From Verrucomicrobiota bacterium (GTDB lineage: Bacteria > Verrucomicrobiota > Verrucomicrobiia > Opitutales > Opitutaceae), in the NCBI GenBank assembly GCA_016222805.1, contig JACRQG010000025.1, positions 1 to 64,000 of the forward strand: a DNA stretch of 64,000 nucleotides, written 5' to 3'. The notes beneath the pieces were generated by a model. It searched no databases. It was not told where the DNA came from and saw only the letters and a program-made list of their open reading frames with translations. This document shows, piece after piece, positions 18,762 through 27,812 of this stretch. The stretch's first letter is position 1. The number at the start of each line of letters is the position of its first letter. The position numbers and the translations under genes are program-made.

Positions 18762-21170
18762 TCACGAGCGGTCCTCCTGGGCGTGACCGATCAGGTCGCG
18801 CACCGCGTTCAGCATCGTGTCGTCGTGAAAACTGCCTTTCGTGAGATAGTAGTCGGCGCCCGCCTCGAGCCCGCGGCGGCGGTCCTCCTCGCGATCCTTG
18901 TAGGAGACGATCATCACCGGCAGGCCCCGCAGCTTCGGATCCTGCTTGATCAGCTTGGTCAGCTCGATCCCGTCGAGGCGCGGCATGTCGACGTCGCTGA
19001 TCACCAGATCGAAGGAACCGATCCGCACGGCATTCCAGCCGTCCATGCCATCGACCGCCATCTCCACCGCGTAGCCGCGCGTCTCGAGGAGCTTGCGCTC
19101 GAGCTCCCGGACCGTGAGCGAATCGTCGACCACGAGCACCCGCTTGCGATCGGCCCCGCTGGCGGCCGACGCGGTCTGGATCGCGCCGAGGGCCCCGGAG
19201 GCGGCGGCCTTTTCCACCGAGCGCACCATGTCGTCGACATCGATGATGAGCACCGGCGAGCCGTCCTCCATCAGCGAACCGGCGGCGATGTCCTTCACCT
19301 TGCCCAGGCGCGGGTCCAACGGCTGGACGACCAGCTCGCGTTCGCCGATGAAGCCGTCGACCACCACGCCGTACCGGCGGTCGGGTTCGCCGAGGACAAC
19401 CACCGGCACCGCATTTCCGCGCGGCGCCCCGGGCCGGCCCAACACCTGATGGGCGGTCACCAGCCCCACCCGGCGCCCATCGAACGCGAAATGCTGCCGG
19501 CCTTCGGTGGAGGCGATGTCCTTCTCGGGCAGGCGCAGGGTGCGCGTGATGAACCCCAGCGGAATCGCGTAGGGTTCGCCCGCCACCTCGACCAGCAACG
19601 CCCGGACCACCGACAAGGTCAGCGGCAGCTGCAGCTGGAACCGCATGCCCCGCCCGGGACTGGACGCCACCCGGACGCTGCCCCGCACGGCCTTCACCAT
19701 GCTCTGCACGACGTCGAGCCCGACGCCCCGGCCGGAGATCTCCGTGACGGTCTCCTTCATCGTGAAGCCCGGCAGGAAGAGGAATTCGAGCAGTTCCGCG
19801 TCGCTCAACCGCGGGGCCGTCTCCGCCGCGACCAGCTTCTTGCGCACCACCGCCGCGCGAATCAACTCCGGGTCCGCGCCCCGGCCGTCGTCATTGACCG
19901 TGACAAGCAGCACCCCGGCCTGGTGCCGGGCCTCGAGCGTGATCGTGCCCAGGGCCGGCTTGCCGGCGGCCAGGCGCACGCCGGGCGCCTCGATGCCGTG
20001 GTCGCTGGCATTGCGCAGCAGGTGCCCCAGCGGCGCCTCGAGTTTCTCGAGCACGTCGCGATCGACCTTGGTTTCCTCCCCGAGGATCTCGAGCCGCACC
20101 TCTTTGCCGAGCGAGCGCGCCACGTCGCGCACCATGCGCGGAAAGCCGGTCACGCCGTCCGAAAATGGCCGCATTCGCACGGCCACGGCCTCGCCGTAGA
20201 GCCGCTGCGCCAGGTTGGTGGAGCGGCGATCGTAGGTGTCGAGCTCATCCAGGCGTCGGCCGAGGTGCTCGCGGCACAGCGCGAGCCGGCGTTGCGCCTC
20301 GAGCAGGGATTCCTTGAGCCGTTCCTGCGAGTCACCGGAGCTGATGCGATCGCGCAGCTGCTCGATCGTGCCCGCCAGTTCGTGATGAAGGCGCTTGAGC
20401 CGGGCGACCGAAACCCCGTAGGGCCTCAGCCAGCGCGACTCGACGAGGGATTCACCCGCGAGGCCAAGGAGACGGTTGAGATTCTCGGCCGTGACGCGCA
20501 GGGTCCGGGCGTCGGCACGTTCCACGCGGCCGGTCTCACCGGGCGCCCGCGGAGGAGCCGCGGTCGCGGCGGTCGCCCGGGGCGCGCCCGCCGGTGCCGC
20601 GGGTGTCGCCTCCGCCGCCGGAGACGCCGCCGGCGCCGGTGGCGTCTCTCCGGTGCTCGGACTCGGCGCCGGTTCGGTCGGCGCTGGCGGGGCGGGCGGC
20701 GGGGTCGACGCGGGCCGGGCGGCCGGTTTGCGCGGCGGGCCGAAGGGATGCGGGGAACTGCCTTCCTCGGCGGGAGGCAGGATCGACTTGAGATCACCCA
20801 CGACGGTGTCGACCAGGCCGGCGCGCTCCCCTTCCCAGGCAGGAAGATCGATATCGGTCGACTGGGCGATCCGGGTGAGCAGGTCCACGCCCTGCAGCAA
20901 CAGGTCCACCTGGGTGCCTCCCAACGAAACCTGATCCCGCTGGGCGGCCACAAACACATCCTCCATCACATGGGCGACCGAAACCGCCGCATTGATGCCG
21001 ACGATCCGGCCGGCACCCTTCAACGAATGGGCCGCCCGCATCATCGCCTCCAGCGCCGCCTTGTCACCGCGCTCAAGCGACAGCAGCCCCTGGGTGAGAA
21101 CGCCGAGCTGGCTCTCCGCTTCCATGCGGAAGAGCTCCACCATCGACATGTCCTGCAGGCTGTTCTTCAT
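18762..21170 (-). CDS. wspE: Wsp chemotaxis-type hybrid kinase CheA-REC (WspE)
   Basis: An 802-residue kinase. The Hpt domain has phospho-acceptor His48 in AAHSLKGAGR. A Pro/Ala-rich linker (about 125-210) replaces the P2 domain. The dimerisation and HATPase part contains HLLRNASDHGIEAPG and VNDDGRGAD, followed by a CheW-like domain and a C-terminal receiver (LVVDDSLTVRE; LVISDVDMPRLDG). It autophosphorylates under control of WspA through the CheW proteins and passes phosphate to WspF and the output receiver. The ATG at 21170 overlaps the wspD stop by 4 bp (ATGA). Confidence 0.94.
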   Translation of the reverse strand: MKNSLQDMSMVELFRMEAESQLGVLTQGLLSLERGDKAALEAMMRAAHSLKGAGRIVGINAAVSVAHVMEDVFVAAQRDQVSLGGTQVDLLLQGVDLLTRIAQSTDIDLPAWEGERAGLVDTVVGDLKSILPPAEEGSSPHPFGPPRKPAARPASTPPPAPPAPTEPAPSPSTGETPPAPAASPAAEATPAAPAGAPRATAATAAPPRAPGETGRVERADARTLRVTAENLNRLLGLAGESLVESRWLRPYGVSVARLKRLHHELAGTIEQLRDRISSGDSQERLKESLLEAQRRLALCREHLGRRLDELDTYDRRSTNLAQRLYGEAVAVRMRPFSDGVTGFPRMVRDVARSLGKEVRLEILGEETKVDRDVLEKLEAPLGHLLRNASDHGIEAPGVRLAAGKPALGTITLEARHQAGVLLVTVNDDGRGADPELIRAAVVRKKLVAAETAPRLSDAELLEFLFLPGFTMKETVTEISGRGVGLDVVQSMVKAVRGSVRVASSPGRGMRFQLQLPLTLSVVRALLVEVAGEPYAIPLGFITRTLRLPEKDIASTEGRQHFAFDGRRVGLVTAHQVLGRPGAPRGNAVPVVVLGEPDRRYGVVVDGFIGERELVVQPLDPRLGKVKDIAAGSLMEDGSPVLIIDVDDMVRSVEKAAASGALGAIQTASAASGADRKRVLVVDDSLTVRELERKLLETRGYAVEMAVDGMDGWNAVRIGSFDLVISDVDMPRLDGIELTKLIKQDPKLRGLPVMIVSYKDREEDRRRGLEAGADYYLTKGSFHDDTMLNAVRDLIGHAQEDRS

Positions 21171-21817
21171 GCGAGGTTGCGGTTGAGGGTATAGAAAAGG
21201 AGTTGGTCGTCGATCACTCCGACCGGACGATTCTGCCACGAAAGGATGCCGCGGGTGTACGCCGCCTGCGCGTGCGCCAGCGTGGCCGGCACCGGGCTGA
21301 GCTCGGCGTCGTCATAACGGTGGAGACCCGCGACCTCGTCGGCGACGAAGACAAATCGGTCCCCTTCCCGGCTGACCACCGCGAGCCGCGCCGTCCGCTC
21401 GCGGCCCGCCTCCGCCGTCAGCCCGAGGGTTGCCGCCAGCGAAATGCAAATCAGGAGCTCGCCGCGGATATTCACGAGGCCCGTGACGATCCGATCGCGC
21501 CGGTGGGGCAGCGAATGCACCGGCCGCAGCGGCGCCACCTCGCGAAAGACCGTCGTCGCGAGTGCAAACCACTCCGACGCCACGCGGATGATCACCACGG
21601 AGTGCGCCCGGTGCCGCACTTCCTGCTTGGCCTCGGCATAGTGCCGCGCATGTCCGGAGAGGTAGGTCTCGGGCACCTCGGCGTCGAGCAGCCGCGCCGC
21701 CCCGGCCGAATACACCGGGCAGTTCCGGCAATGCAGGTAGGTCTTGAGCTCCGCGCACGACCGGTCGCCCCAGATGCCGATCCGCTTCCAGCAGTCGTTG
21801 ATCGCGGGGGCGCTCAT
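21167..21817 (-). CDS. wspD: Wsp CheW-like coupling protein (WspD)
   Basis: A 216-residue CheW-domain protein with the Cys-rich N-terminal segment that marks WspD: CWKRIGIWGDRSC followed by HCRNCPVYSA, about residues 9-38. The CheW fold occupies the rest (from about 75) and links receptor to kinase. The four Cys could bind metal or form a redox switch, though this is not shown by sequence. It overlaps wspC and wspE by 4 bp each, so the three are translationally coupled. Confidence 0.93.
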   Translation of the reverse strand: MSAPAINDCWKRIGIWGDRSCAELKTYLHCRNCPVYSAGAARLLDAEVPETYLSGHARHYAEAKQEVRHRAHSVVIIRVASEWFALATTVFREVAPLRPVHSLPHRRDRIVTGLVNIRGELLICISLAATLGLTAEAGRERTARLAVVSREGDRFVFVADEVAGLHRYDDAELSPVPATLAHAQAAYTRGILSWQNRPVGVIDDQLLFYTLNRNLA

Positions 21818-23040
21818 CTGGACTCCTTGCCGAGGGCCCGCTGGGCGCGTTCACGATAGGAACGCGCAGCCCGCAGATCACCGTTGAGTTCGGCCCGGGC
21901 CGCCAGGTGGGCGAGGGCTTCGGTGTGATCGGGTTCGAGGTAGACCGTCTTGCGATAAAGCTCTTCGGCCCGGGCCGTGTCACCGGACACCTCGGCCACG
22001 ACCCCGAGGAGGAACAACAGCGGCGCGGAGGCCCCCCGCTGCGCCAGCAGCGCCTCGCCCTGGGTCCGCGCCTCCCGCAACCGGCCCGCGTCGGCCAGCC
22101 GCTGGATCTCCGCGAGTGCCACCTCCGGATCCACCGGCGCCGGGTCGGGCGCGCGCACTGGCGGAGCGGGCCGGGCAATCTCGCGCCAGGAGACGACCGC
22201 GGGTGCCGGCGGTCGAATCGCCAGCGGCGGAACCGAGTCGGAGGAGCCGGCGCGGCGCAGCACGAAGCCGCTGCGAATCTTCAGGAGTTCGTAGCCGTGG
22301 GCGAGCAGCAGGACCGGTTCGGCCGGGCCGACGGCAAACCAGCCGCGCGGAGCGAGCAGGCTGTCGAGCATCCGCACCGCGCGCGCCTGGGTGGAGCGAT
22401 CGAAGTAAATCAGGAGATTGCGGCAGAAGATCGCATCATAGGTTCGCCGGCCCACCGCGAAGTCGTCGGCGAGCAGGTTGCCGTACGCGAACCGCACCGG
22501 GGCCCGCAGCCGGTTGCTGACCCGCCACGTGTCGGGCCCGGCCCGCTCCAGGAAGGCCTCGCGATAGCCGAGATCATCACCCCGGAAGGAATTCCGCCCA
22601 TAGACTCCGCGCGTTGCCCGCTCCAGGTTCTGCCGGCTGATGTCAACCGCGTCGATGTGGAGCTGCTCCAGCGGCCAACCCGCGAGCGCAAAGGCCATCG
22701 CCAGCGAATAGGGTTCCTCCCCCGTCGAGCAGGGCACACTCAACACCCGGAAAGTCGCCCCCCGCCGGGTGCGACTCCAGCCCTCCACAACTTGCTTCGC
22801 CAGCGCGTCGAGCGCGGGACGATCACGAAAGAACCAGGTTTCCGGCACCACCACGCGGTCGATCAGGGCATTGCGCTCCTCGGAGGACTCCTCCAATCGC
22901 GCCAGATAGGCCTCCACCGTCGGGCACCCCGTGGCCTGAATCCTCTCCCGCGCCGCCCGGGCCACGGCATCGGCGCCAATCGACGCCGACTCGAGGCCGG
23001 CGTACGACTGCAACCAGGTCTCGACCGCGGCGACGTTCAT
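21814..23040 (-). CDS. wspC: Wsp chemoreceptor methyltransferase with TPR (CheR-type, WspC)
   Basis: A 408-residue protein. The CheR domain (1-270) has the S-adenosylmethionine motif VLSVPCSTGEEPYS and the ETWFFRD and FCRNLLIYF segments. A Pro/Ala linker is followed by C-terminal TPR helices (about 310-400). It methylates Glu residues of WspA and so tunes signalling. The TPR tail distinguishes WspC from plain CheR and may mediate docking. It overlaps wspB and wspD by 4 bp. Confidence 0.94.
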   Translation of the reverse strand: MNVAAVETWLQSYAGLESASIGADAVARAARERIQATGCPTVEAYLARLEESSEERNALIDRVVVPETWFFRDRPALDALAKQVVEGWSRTRRGATFRVLSVPCSTGEEPYSLAMAFALAGWPLEQLHIDAVDISRQNLERATRGVYGRNSFRGDDLGYREAFLERAGPDTWRVSNRLRAPVRFAYGNLLADDFAVGRRTYDAIFCRNLLIYFDRSTQARAVRMLDSLLAPRGWFAVGPAEPVLLLAHGYELLKIRSGFVLRRAGSSDSVPPLAIRPPAPAVVSWREIARPAPPVRAPDPAPVDPEVALAEIQRLADAGRLREARTQGEALLAQRGASAPLLFLLGVVAEVSGDTARAEELYRKTVYLEPDHTEALAHLAARAELNGDLRAARSYRERAQRALGKESR

Positions 23041-23525
23041 GGGGTCTTACCCGCCGGCACCGGCGCGCCGGCAACCGCCTCCGGAAACAGGGCCTCCCGC
23101 AGTTCCGCCGTCAGCAACTCGGCAATCTCAATCCGCTGAATCATCCCTCCCGCGTCCTGGATGACCGGCCCCAGGTACCTCGCCCCAGCCGTCGCGACCC
23201 CCACCGGACGAAACTCCGCCGGATCCCGGGAAATCATCTCGGTCGCCCGCTCCACGGTCACTCCGAGCAAACAATGGCGCCCGTCCGGATGCGGGTAGTT
23301 GACGATCAACAGCCTCGTGCTCACCCGCCGGGCGGACGGCCGTCCGAGGGCAAGCTGCGCCAGGTCCAGCACCGGCACCGCCATGCCGCGGAAGTTGACC
23401 GCACCGACGATTCCCGCCGGCGCCCCAGGCAGCGCCTTGGTCGAAACCAGCGGCAGCACCTCCTTCACGTCCCGGGCGGGGAACGCATAGCGATCCGCAT
23501 CGAGGTGGAAGAGCAGGTACAGCAT
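23037..23525 (-). CDS. wspB: Wsp CheW-like coupling protein (WspB)
   Basis: A 162-residue single CheW domain, starting MLYLLFHLDADRYAF and containing the VNFRGMAVPVLDL strand typical of CheW. It bridges WspA and WspE. I placed the start at the ATG 23525, since the longer frame upstream encodes nothing CheW-like. It lies 25 bp after wspA and overlaps wspC by 4 bp. Confidence 0.92.
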   Translation of the reverse strand: MLYLLFHLDADRYAFPARDVKEVLPLVSTKALPGAPAGIVGAVNFRGMAVPVLDLAQLALGRPSARRVSTRLLIVNYPHPDGRHCLLGVTVERATEMISRDPAEFRPVGVATAGARYLGPVIQDAGGMIQRIEIAELLTAELREALFPEAVAGAPVPAGKTP

Positions 23526-23550
23526 CGCGGCAGCCCGGCGAAGGTCGAAC

Positions 23551-25266
23551 TCAGGTCCGGAGCTTGAACCGCTCCACCCCGGAGCGCAGGCCGCGGGCCG
23601 CCTCGTCGAGCCGGCGCACGGTCTCGTTGTTCTGGTGGAGCGAATCGGCGATCTGCCGGGCGGCATCGCCCAGCTGCGTCAACGCCTGGCTGATTTGCTC
23701 CGCGCCCGAAGACTGCACCTGCATGCCTTCGCTGACCGAGGTGATGCGCGGGGTGATCGCCTGCACGTTCTGGATGATCTGGGCCAGCTGGCTCGCGACC
23801 TTCTCGACATCCCCGACGCCGCGCCGGACTTCCTCCGAGAACTTGTCCATGCCCATCACGCCGGCGGTCACTGCGGTCTGGATTTCCTTCACGAGCTGTT
23901 CGATGTCGACCGTGGCGGCCGCGGTCTGGTCCGCCAAGCGGCGGATCTCCGTGGCGACCACGGCGAAACCCCGCCCGTATTCGCCGGCCTTCTCGGCCTC
24001 GATCGCGGCGTTGAGCGAAAGCAGGTTGGTCTGATCCGCCACCTTGGCGATGGTGGTGACGACAGAGCCTATGTTGGCCGCCTTGTCGTTGAGGACGGTG
24101 AGCCGGGCGTTGATGGCGCCGGCGGCATCCGTCACCCGGCGCATGGTCTCGTCCATGCGGCCAAGCGACTCGCGGCCGCTGTCGGCCAGGGTGGCCGAAT
24201 GCTGGGCGCCCTCGGAAACGTGCGCCACGGTCTGGGCGAGGTCGCGGGCCGTCGCGGTGATTTCCTTCGACGTCGCCCCGATCTCGGTCGTGGTGGCCGC
24301 CACCTCGTTGGCGGTGGACTGCTGCTTCTTGGCCGTAGCCGCCACCTCGGTGATGACCGAAGAAACGATCACGCTGGATCGCTGCACATCGCTGATCAGC
24401 GCCCCCAGCTTGCGACCCATTTCGGCCAGGGCCGTGCCCATGACGTCGCGCTCCGACTGCGGGCGAAACTCGGTCGTGAGGTCGCCGATGGCGACTCGGT
24501 TGGCCCCTTCGCTGCAGGAGCGGAGCGAAGCCACGAGCCGTTCGAGCGACCGCGTCAGCTGGCTGATCTCGTCGCGGCCATGGGCCCGGGGCAGGTCCAC
24601 CGCCAAATCGCCTTCCGCCAGCAGGCCGACGGCGGAGGTGAGCTGTTGCACCGGGCGGCTGAGGGCCCGGGCGAAGAACAGGACCGAAATCACCGTTCCC
24701 GCGAAAATCGTGCCCAGCACGGCCAGCGCGACCACCCGCTTGAACTGGGCATCAGCGATGCGATCCGTCACCTCGCGATCGACCAGCGTGCGGAACTCCT
24801 CGAGCAGCTTGTCCTGCTCGCGTCGCAGCGGCAGGTAGCTGGTGGCATAGATGTTGCCGGCCGCCCGGTTGTCGGTGGAGGCCACTTCGAGAATCTGCAT
24901 CTCCACCTTGTTCAGGCGGGTGTTGTCCAGGTCGCGCAGGGCCTCCACCACCCGGAGCAGGTCGGGCCGGTCCTGGAACATCGCCCGCAGGGAGTCGATC
25001 GTCTTGTCGAGGTGGGCGTCCGCCGTCAGCCGGCGCTGGCGTTCGACCTGGCTGGTCGGGTCGAGCAGGATGCCGCGGAGGGCGTCGCTGATCTGCAGGG
25101 CGTCGAAGCGGATGATCGACGTGGCGGCCTCAATCTGATCCCGTTGTTCACCCGCGAGATCCTCCAGGTGCACGGCATAGAAGAACAGCCGGAAGCCGCC
25201 GACGAGGGCGAGCATCACGATGCCAAAGAACGCGTAGAGTCGCTGGGCGATGGTCCAGGATTTCAT
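23551..25266 (-). CDS. wspA: Wsp methyl-accepting chemoreceptor (WspA)
   Basis: A 571-residue receptor. It has an N-terminal membrane helix (10-30), a helical periplasmic domain resembling a four-helix bundle (30-190), a second membrane helix (~195-215), a HAMP domain and a long cytoplasmic coiled coil. The receptor tip is recognisable as [20 protein letters not shown]. It has no C-terminal tethering pentapeptide. In pseudomonads WspA senses surface contact or envelope stress. It is the first gene of the operon. The ATG is preceded by a CU-rich tract instead of a Shine-Dalgarno sequence. Confidence 0.93.
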   Translation of the reverse strand: MKSWTIAQRLYAFFGIVMLALVGGFRLFFYAVHLEDLAGEQRDQIEAATSIIRFDALQISDALRGILLDPTSQVERQRRLTADAHLDKTIDSLRAMFQDRPDLLRVVEALRDLDNTRLNKVEMQILEVASTDNRAAGNIYATSYLPLRREQDKLLEEFRTLVDREVTDRIADAQFKRVVALAVLGTIFAGTVISVLFFARALSRPVQQLTSAVGLLAEGDLAVDLPRAHGRDEISQLTRSLERLVASLRSCSEGANRVAIGDLTTEFRPQSERDVMGTALAEMGRKLGALISDVQRSSVIVSSVITEVAATAKKQQSTANEVAATTTEIGATSKEITATARDLAQTVAHVSEGAQHSATLADSGRESLGRMDETMRRVTDAAGAINARLTVLNDKAANIGSVVTTIAKVADQTNLLSLNAAIEAEKAGEYGRGFAVVATEIRRLADQTAAATVDIEQLVKEIQTAVTAGVMGMDKFSEEVRRGVGDVEKVASQLAQIIQNVQAITPRITSVSEGMQVQSSGAEQISQALTQLGDAARQIADSLHQNNETVRRLDEAARGLRSGVERFKLRT

Positions 25267-25394
25267 TGGGAGAAACGAGGGGCGGGTCGGGCGGGTCGGG
25301 GTCGAAACTGCGGAGGGAACACCGCGAAGGCAAGGCAGGGCTCAGGTGGAAAGCGGCGCCCGGGCCACCCTTCCCCGCTGCCCAACCGGCCGGC

Positions 25395-26669
25395 TCACGC
25401 CAGGTAAGGAATCGTCATGGGCCCTTCGGGCAGGACGGCGATCGGCGCCTCCCGCCCGATGCGCTGCAATTCCTCCACGACCCGGGCGGCCAGGTCAGCC
25501 ACCGGCTCCAGGTGCGCCCGACGAAGGTCCTCGGCCGCCATCGCCGAATACACGCCGACCCTCGCCCGCACCAGAATCAGGGCGAGCAGCTGCACCTGCC
25601 ACTGATCCTCCACCGGAGCGGGGAGGCGCTCGATGGCCTCGAGCAGGGCCCGCGGCGAGCCATGCCCGAACAGCCAGCGTTTGAAGCTGCCGTGGTCCGG
25701 GAAACCGTCGCCACACTCCGCCGCCGCCAGAATCAGCCCGCCGTCGGCCACGATCTGGGCCGCCGCCGACATGCCCTTCACCGTCTGGTAGAGATTCTGG
25801 TCGAGCGGAAACCCGCTGTTCGAGGTGAGCACGAGGGGAAACGCGCGCGAGCAGGCCACCATGGCGGTGCGCCGGGCGAAGGCGCATCCCGCCTCGTGGG
25901 CCGCCCTCACTTCGCCGCAGAAGAAGCCTGTGATCTCCCGTCGCCGGTTTTGGGTGACGTTGACCAGGAAATCGACCGGAAGCAGGGAACCGTTGGCCCG
26001 GATCTGCGCCTGCGTGGGGTTGTCCTCCAGCCGCCCCCACGTGCTGCGCGGATCCCCGATGACCCCCGCCCGGTGATAGTGCTTGATCGACTCGAGGTCG
26101 GCGATGGCCGGGAAGACCCCTTTGTATCCGCCCGAAAAACCGGCCATGAAATGGGGCTCGATAAACCCCAGGACGATCCGGCGGTCGGCTTCGACGTAGG
26201 CGCGGTTCATCCCTACGGGCCTACCGTCAGCGGTGGTGCCCGCCCGCGCCAGGGTCGCGGGATCGCGGGAGTCGTGATTGACGACGCGGTAACGCGCCAG
26301 CACCGCCTCGCCGACCATTTCGCGCAGTTCCGCCGGGGTGTTGGCCCGGTGCGACCCGGTGCCGTTGACGATCGTGATGTTCGCGGCGGGCACATGATCA
26401 AGCTCCGTGAACAGCCACGGCAGCAGTCGTTCGCGCGGCAGCGGGCGCGTGTGATCCGGAATCACGACGGCCACGCGGTCTCCGGGGCGAATAACCTCCC
26501 GCAACGGACGCGAGGCGATCGGTTCGCGCAGGGCGGCGCGAAACGCCGCCGCCTCGTCAGCCAGGCCGGGCACGAACCGCGGTTCGAGCACCGTGACGTG
26601 GGACGATGGCAGGTCGAGCGCCAGGCCGGCACGTCCATACTGCAGGGTGACCCGGGTGGAGGAAGACAT
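25395..26669 (-). CDS. larA: LarA-family (nickel-pincer) racemase homologue
   Basis: A 424-residue protein of the LarA/DUF2088 family. It has an N-terminal domain with DHTRPLPRERLLP and NGTGSHRANTP, and a central PHFMAGFSGGYKG followed by KHYHR. The His and Lys residues in these segments match the positions used by LarA to hold the nickel-pincer cofactor. LarA interconverts lactate isomers, and relatives act on other 2-hydroxy acids, so the substrate is open. The cofactor genes larB, larC and larE are not in the window. It lies downstream of a sugar ABC importer on the same strand. Confidence 0.83.
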   Translation of the reverse strand: MSSSTRVTLQYGRAGLALDLPSSHVTVLEPRFVPGLADEAAAFRAALREPIASRPLREVIRPGDRVAVVIPDHTRPLPRERLLPWLFTELDHVPAANITIVNGTGSHRANTPAELREMVGEAVLARYRVVNHDSRDPATLARAGTTADGRPVGMNRAYVEADRRIVLGFIEPHFMAGFSGGYKGVFPAIADLESIKHYHRAGVIGDPRSTWGRLEDNPTQAQIRANGSLLPVDFLVNVTQNRRREITGFFCGEVRAAHEAGCAFARRTAMVACSRAFPLVLTSNSGFPLDQNLYQTVKGMSAAAQIVADGGLILAAAECGDGFPDHGSFKRWLFGHGSPRALLEAIERLPAPVEDQWQVQLLALILVRARVGVYSAMAAEDLRRAHLEPVADLAARVVEELQRIGREAPIAVLPEGPMTIPYLA

Positions 26670-26775
26670 GGCCCTGGTTTCAAGCAGGGCAGTGGCGGGC
26701 GTTCAATGCGGGAACCTGGCGGGAACCGGCCGGGGGAGGCGTTCCCTGGCTGGCGATCGTTGACCACCGCTTGCC

Positions 26776-26827
26776 GGGGCCCGGCCTCACCGCGGCCGGC
26801 TACAAACGCCCAGCGGCAGATCCACCT
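26776..26827. repeat. degenerate remnant of the 108-bp palindromic element
   Basis: This stretch between larA and the ABC permease carries the interior (CCGGCCTCACCGCGGCCGG then CTACAA) and a decayed right inverted repeat of the element seen intact at 15506-15613 and 62910-63017. The left part is shorter and poorly conserved, perhaps reaching back to about 26738, and no flanking duplication is visible. It looks like an old, decayed copy. Confidence 0.65.
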
Positions 26828-26849
26828 GCCTCGGTCGGGGCGGCGCCAC

Positions 26850-27812
26850 TCATGACGCCCGCTTCCCCTGCCGCAGGCGATCGACGAAGACCGCGCCGAT
26901 GATCACCAGCCCGATGATGATCTCCTGGAAGTACGTCGGCCAACCCATCTGCTGCGAGCCGTTGCGGAGCACCGCCATGATCAACGCCCCGATCATCGAA
27001 CCCAGCACCGTGCCGACGCCGCCGCTCAGGCTGGCCCCGCCGATGATCACCGCGGCGATGATGTCGAGTTCGAGCCCGACCGCCACGGTCGGGTCCCCCT
27101 GGCGCAGGCGGGCCAGCTGGAAGAGGCCGGCCAGGCCGAAATAGCAGCCGGCCAAAGCGTAGATTGCGATCTTGAGCCGGGTAACGGGAACCCCGCAGAG
27201 GCGGGCCGTCGCCTCGTTCGAGCCGAGGGCAAAGATGTGGCGGCCGAAGACGGTGCGCCGCAGGTACACCGCGGTCACCACGGCCAGCCCCACCGCGACC
27301 CACACGCCCGCCGGCAGCGCATAGCTGAACGGATCCGCCGTGGTCATCCACTGGTTGATCGGCGAGGTGTCGTAATTGACGGTCTGGTTGTCGCCCAGCC
27401 ACTTCGCCGCCCCGCGCGCCACGCCGAGCGTGCCCAGCGTGATGATGAAGGGCACGAGCCGCAGCGCCGCGATCGCCGCCCCGTTGAGGAGTCCGATGGC
27501 GCCCCCAGCCAGGACGACCGCGGCCAGGACCGGGGCCGGCCCCCATCCTTTCTGGATCAGGAGGGCGCCCACCACGCTGGTGAAGGCGATGCTGGACCCG
27601 GCCGAGAGGTCGATGCCTCCGCTGACAATGATCAGCGTCATGCCCAGTGCCCCGACCGCGACAATCACCGTCTGGGTAAGGATGATCTTGAAGTTGTGAT
27701 AGGTGAGGAAGAACTCGCGGGTTTCGGTCGGGATCGCAAAGAGCACGATGACGACCAGCAGGCCAAGGAACGGACCTGCCTGGGCGAGCAGACGCTGGAT
27801 CGGAAGCTTCAT
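26850..27812 (-). CDS. sugar ABC transporter permease (RbsC-like)
   Basis: A 320-residue integral membrane protein of the ribose/xylose permease family, with about ten hydrophobic segments and the family stretch SGGIDLSAGSSIAFTSVV near residue 70. It forms the membrane channel of a sugar importer with the ATPase encoded just upstream. The ATG at 27812 overlaps the ATPase stop by 4 bp (ATGA). The sugar is not identifiable. Confidence 0.92.
   Translation of the reverse strand: MKLPIQRLLAQAGPFLGLLVVIVLFAIPTETREFFLTYHNFKIILTQTVIVAVGALGMTLIIVSGGIDLSAGSSIAFTSVVGALLIQKGWGPAPVLAAVVLAGGAIGLLNGAAIAALRLVPFIITLGTLGVARGAAKWLGDNQTVNYDTSPINQWMTTADPFSYALPAGVWVAVGLAVVTAVYLRRTVFGRHIFALGSNEATARLCGVPVTRLKIAIYALAGCYFGLAGLFQLARLRQGDPTVAVGLELDIIAAVIIGGASLSGGVGTVLGSMIGALIMAVLRNGSQQMGWPTYFQEIIIGLVIIGAVFVDRLRQGKRAS

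Noticed and set aside
18114-21194. 1026-residue open frame on the plus strand
   Set aside because: It is antisense to wspE/wspF, which have full family motifs. Long empty frames are common at this GC content.
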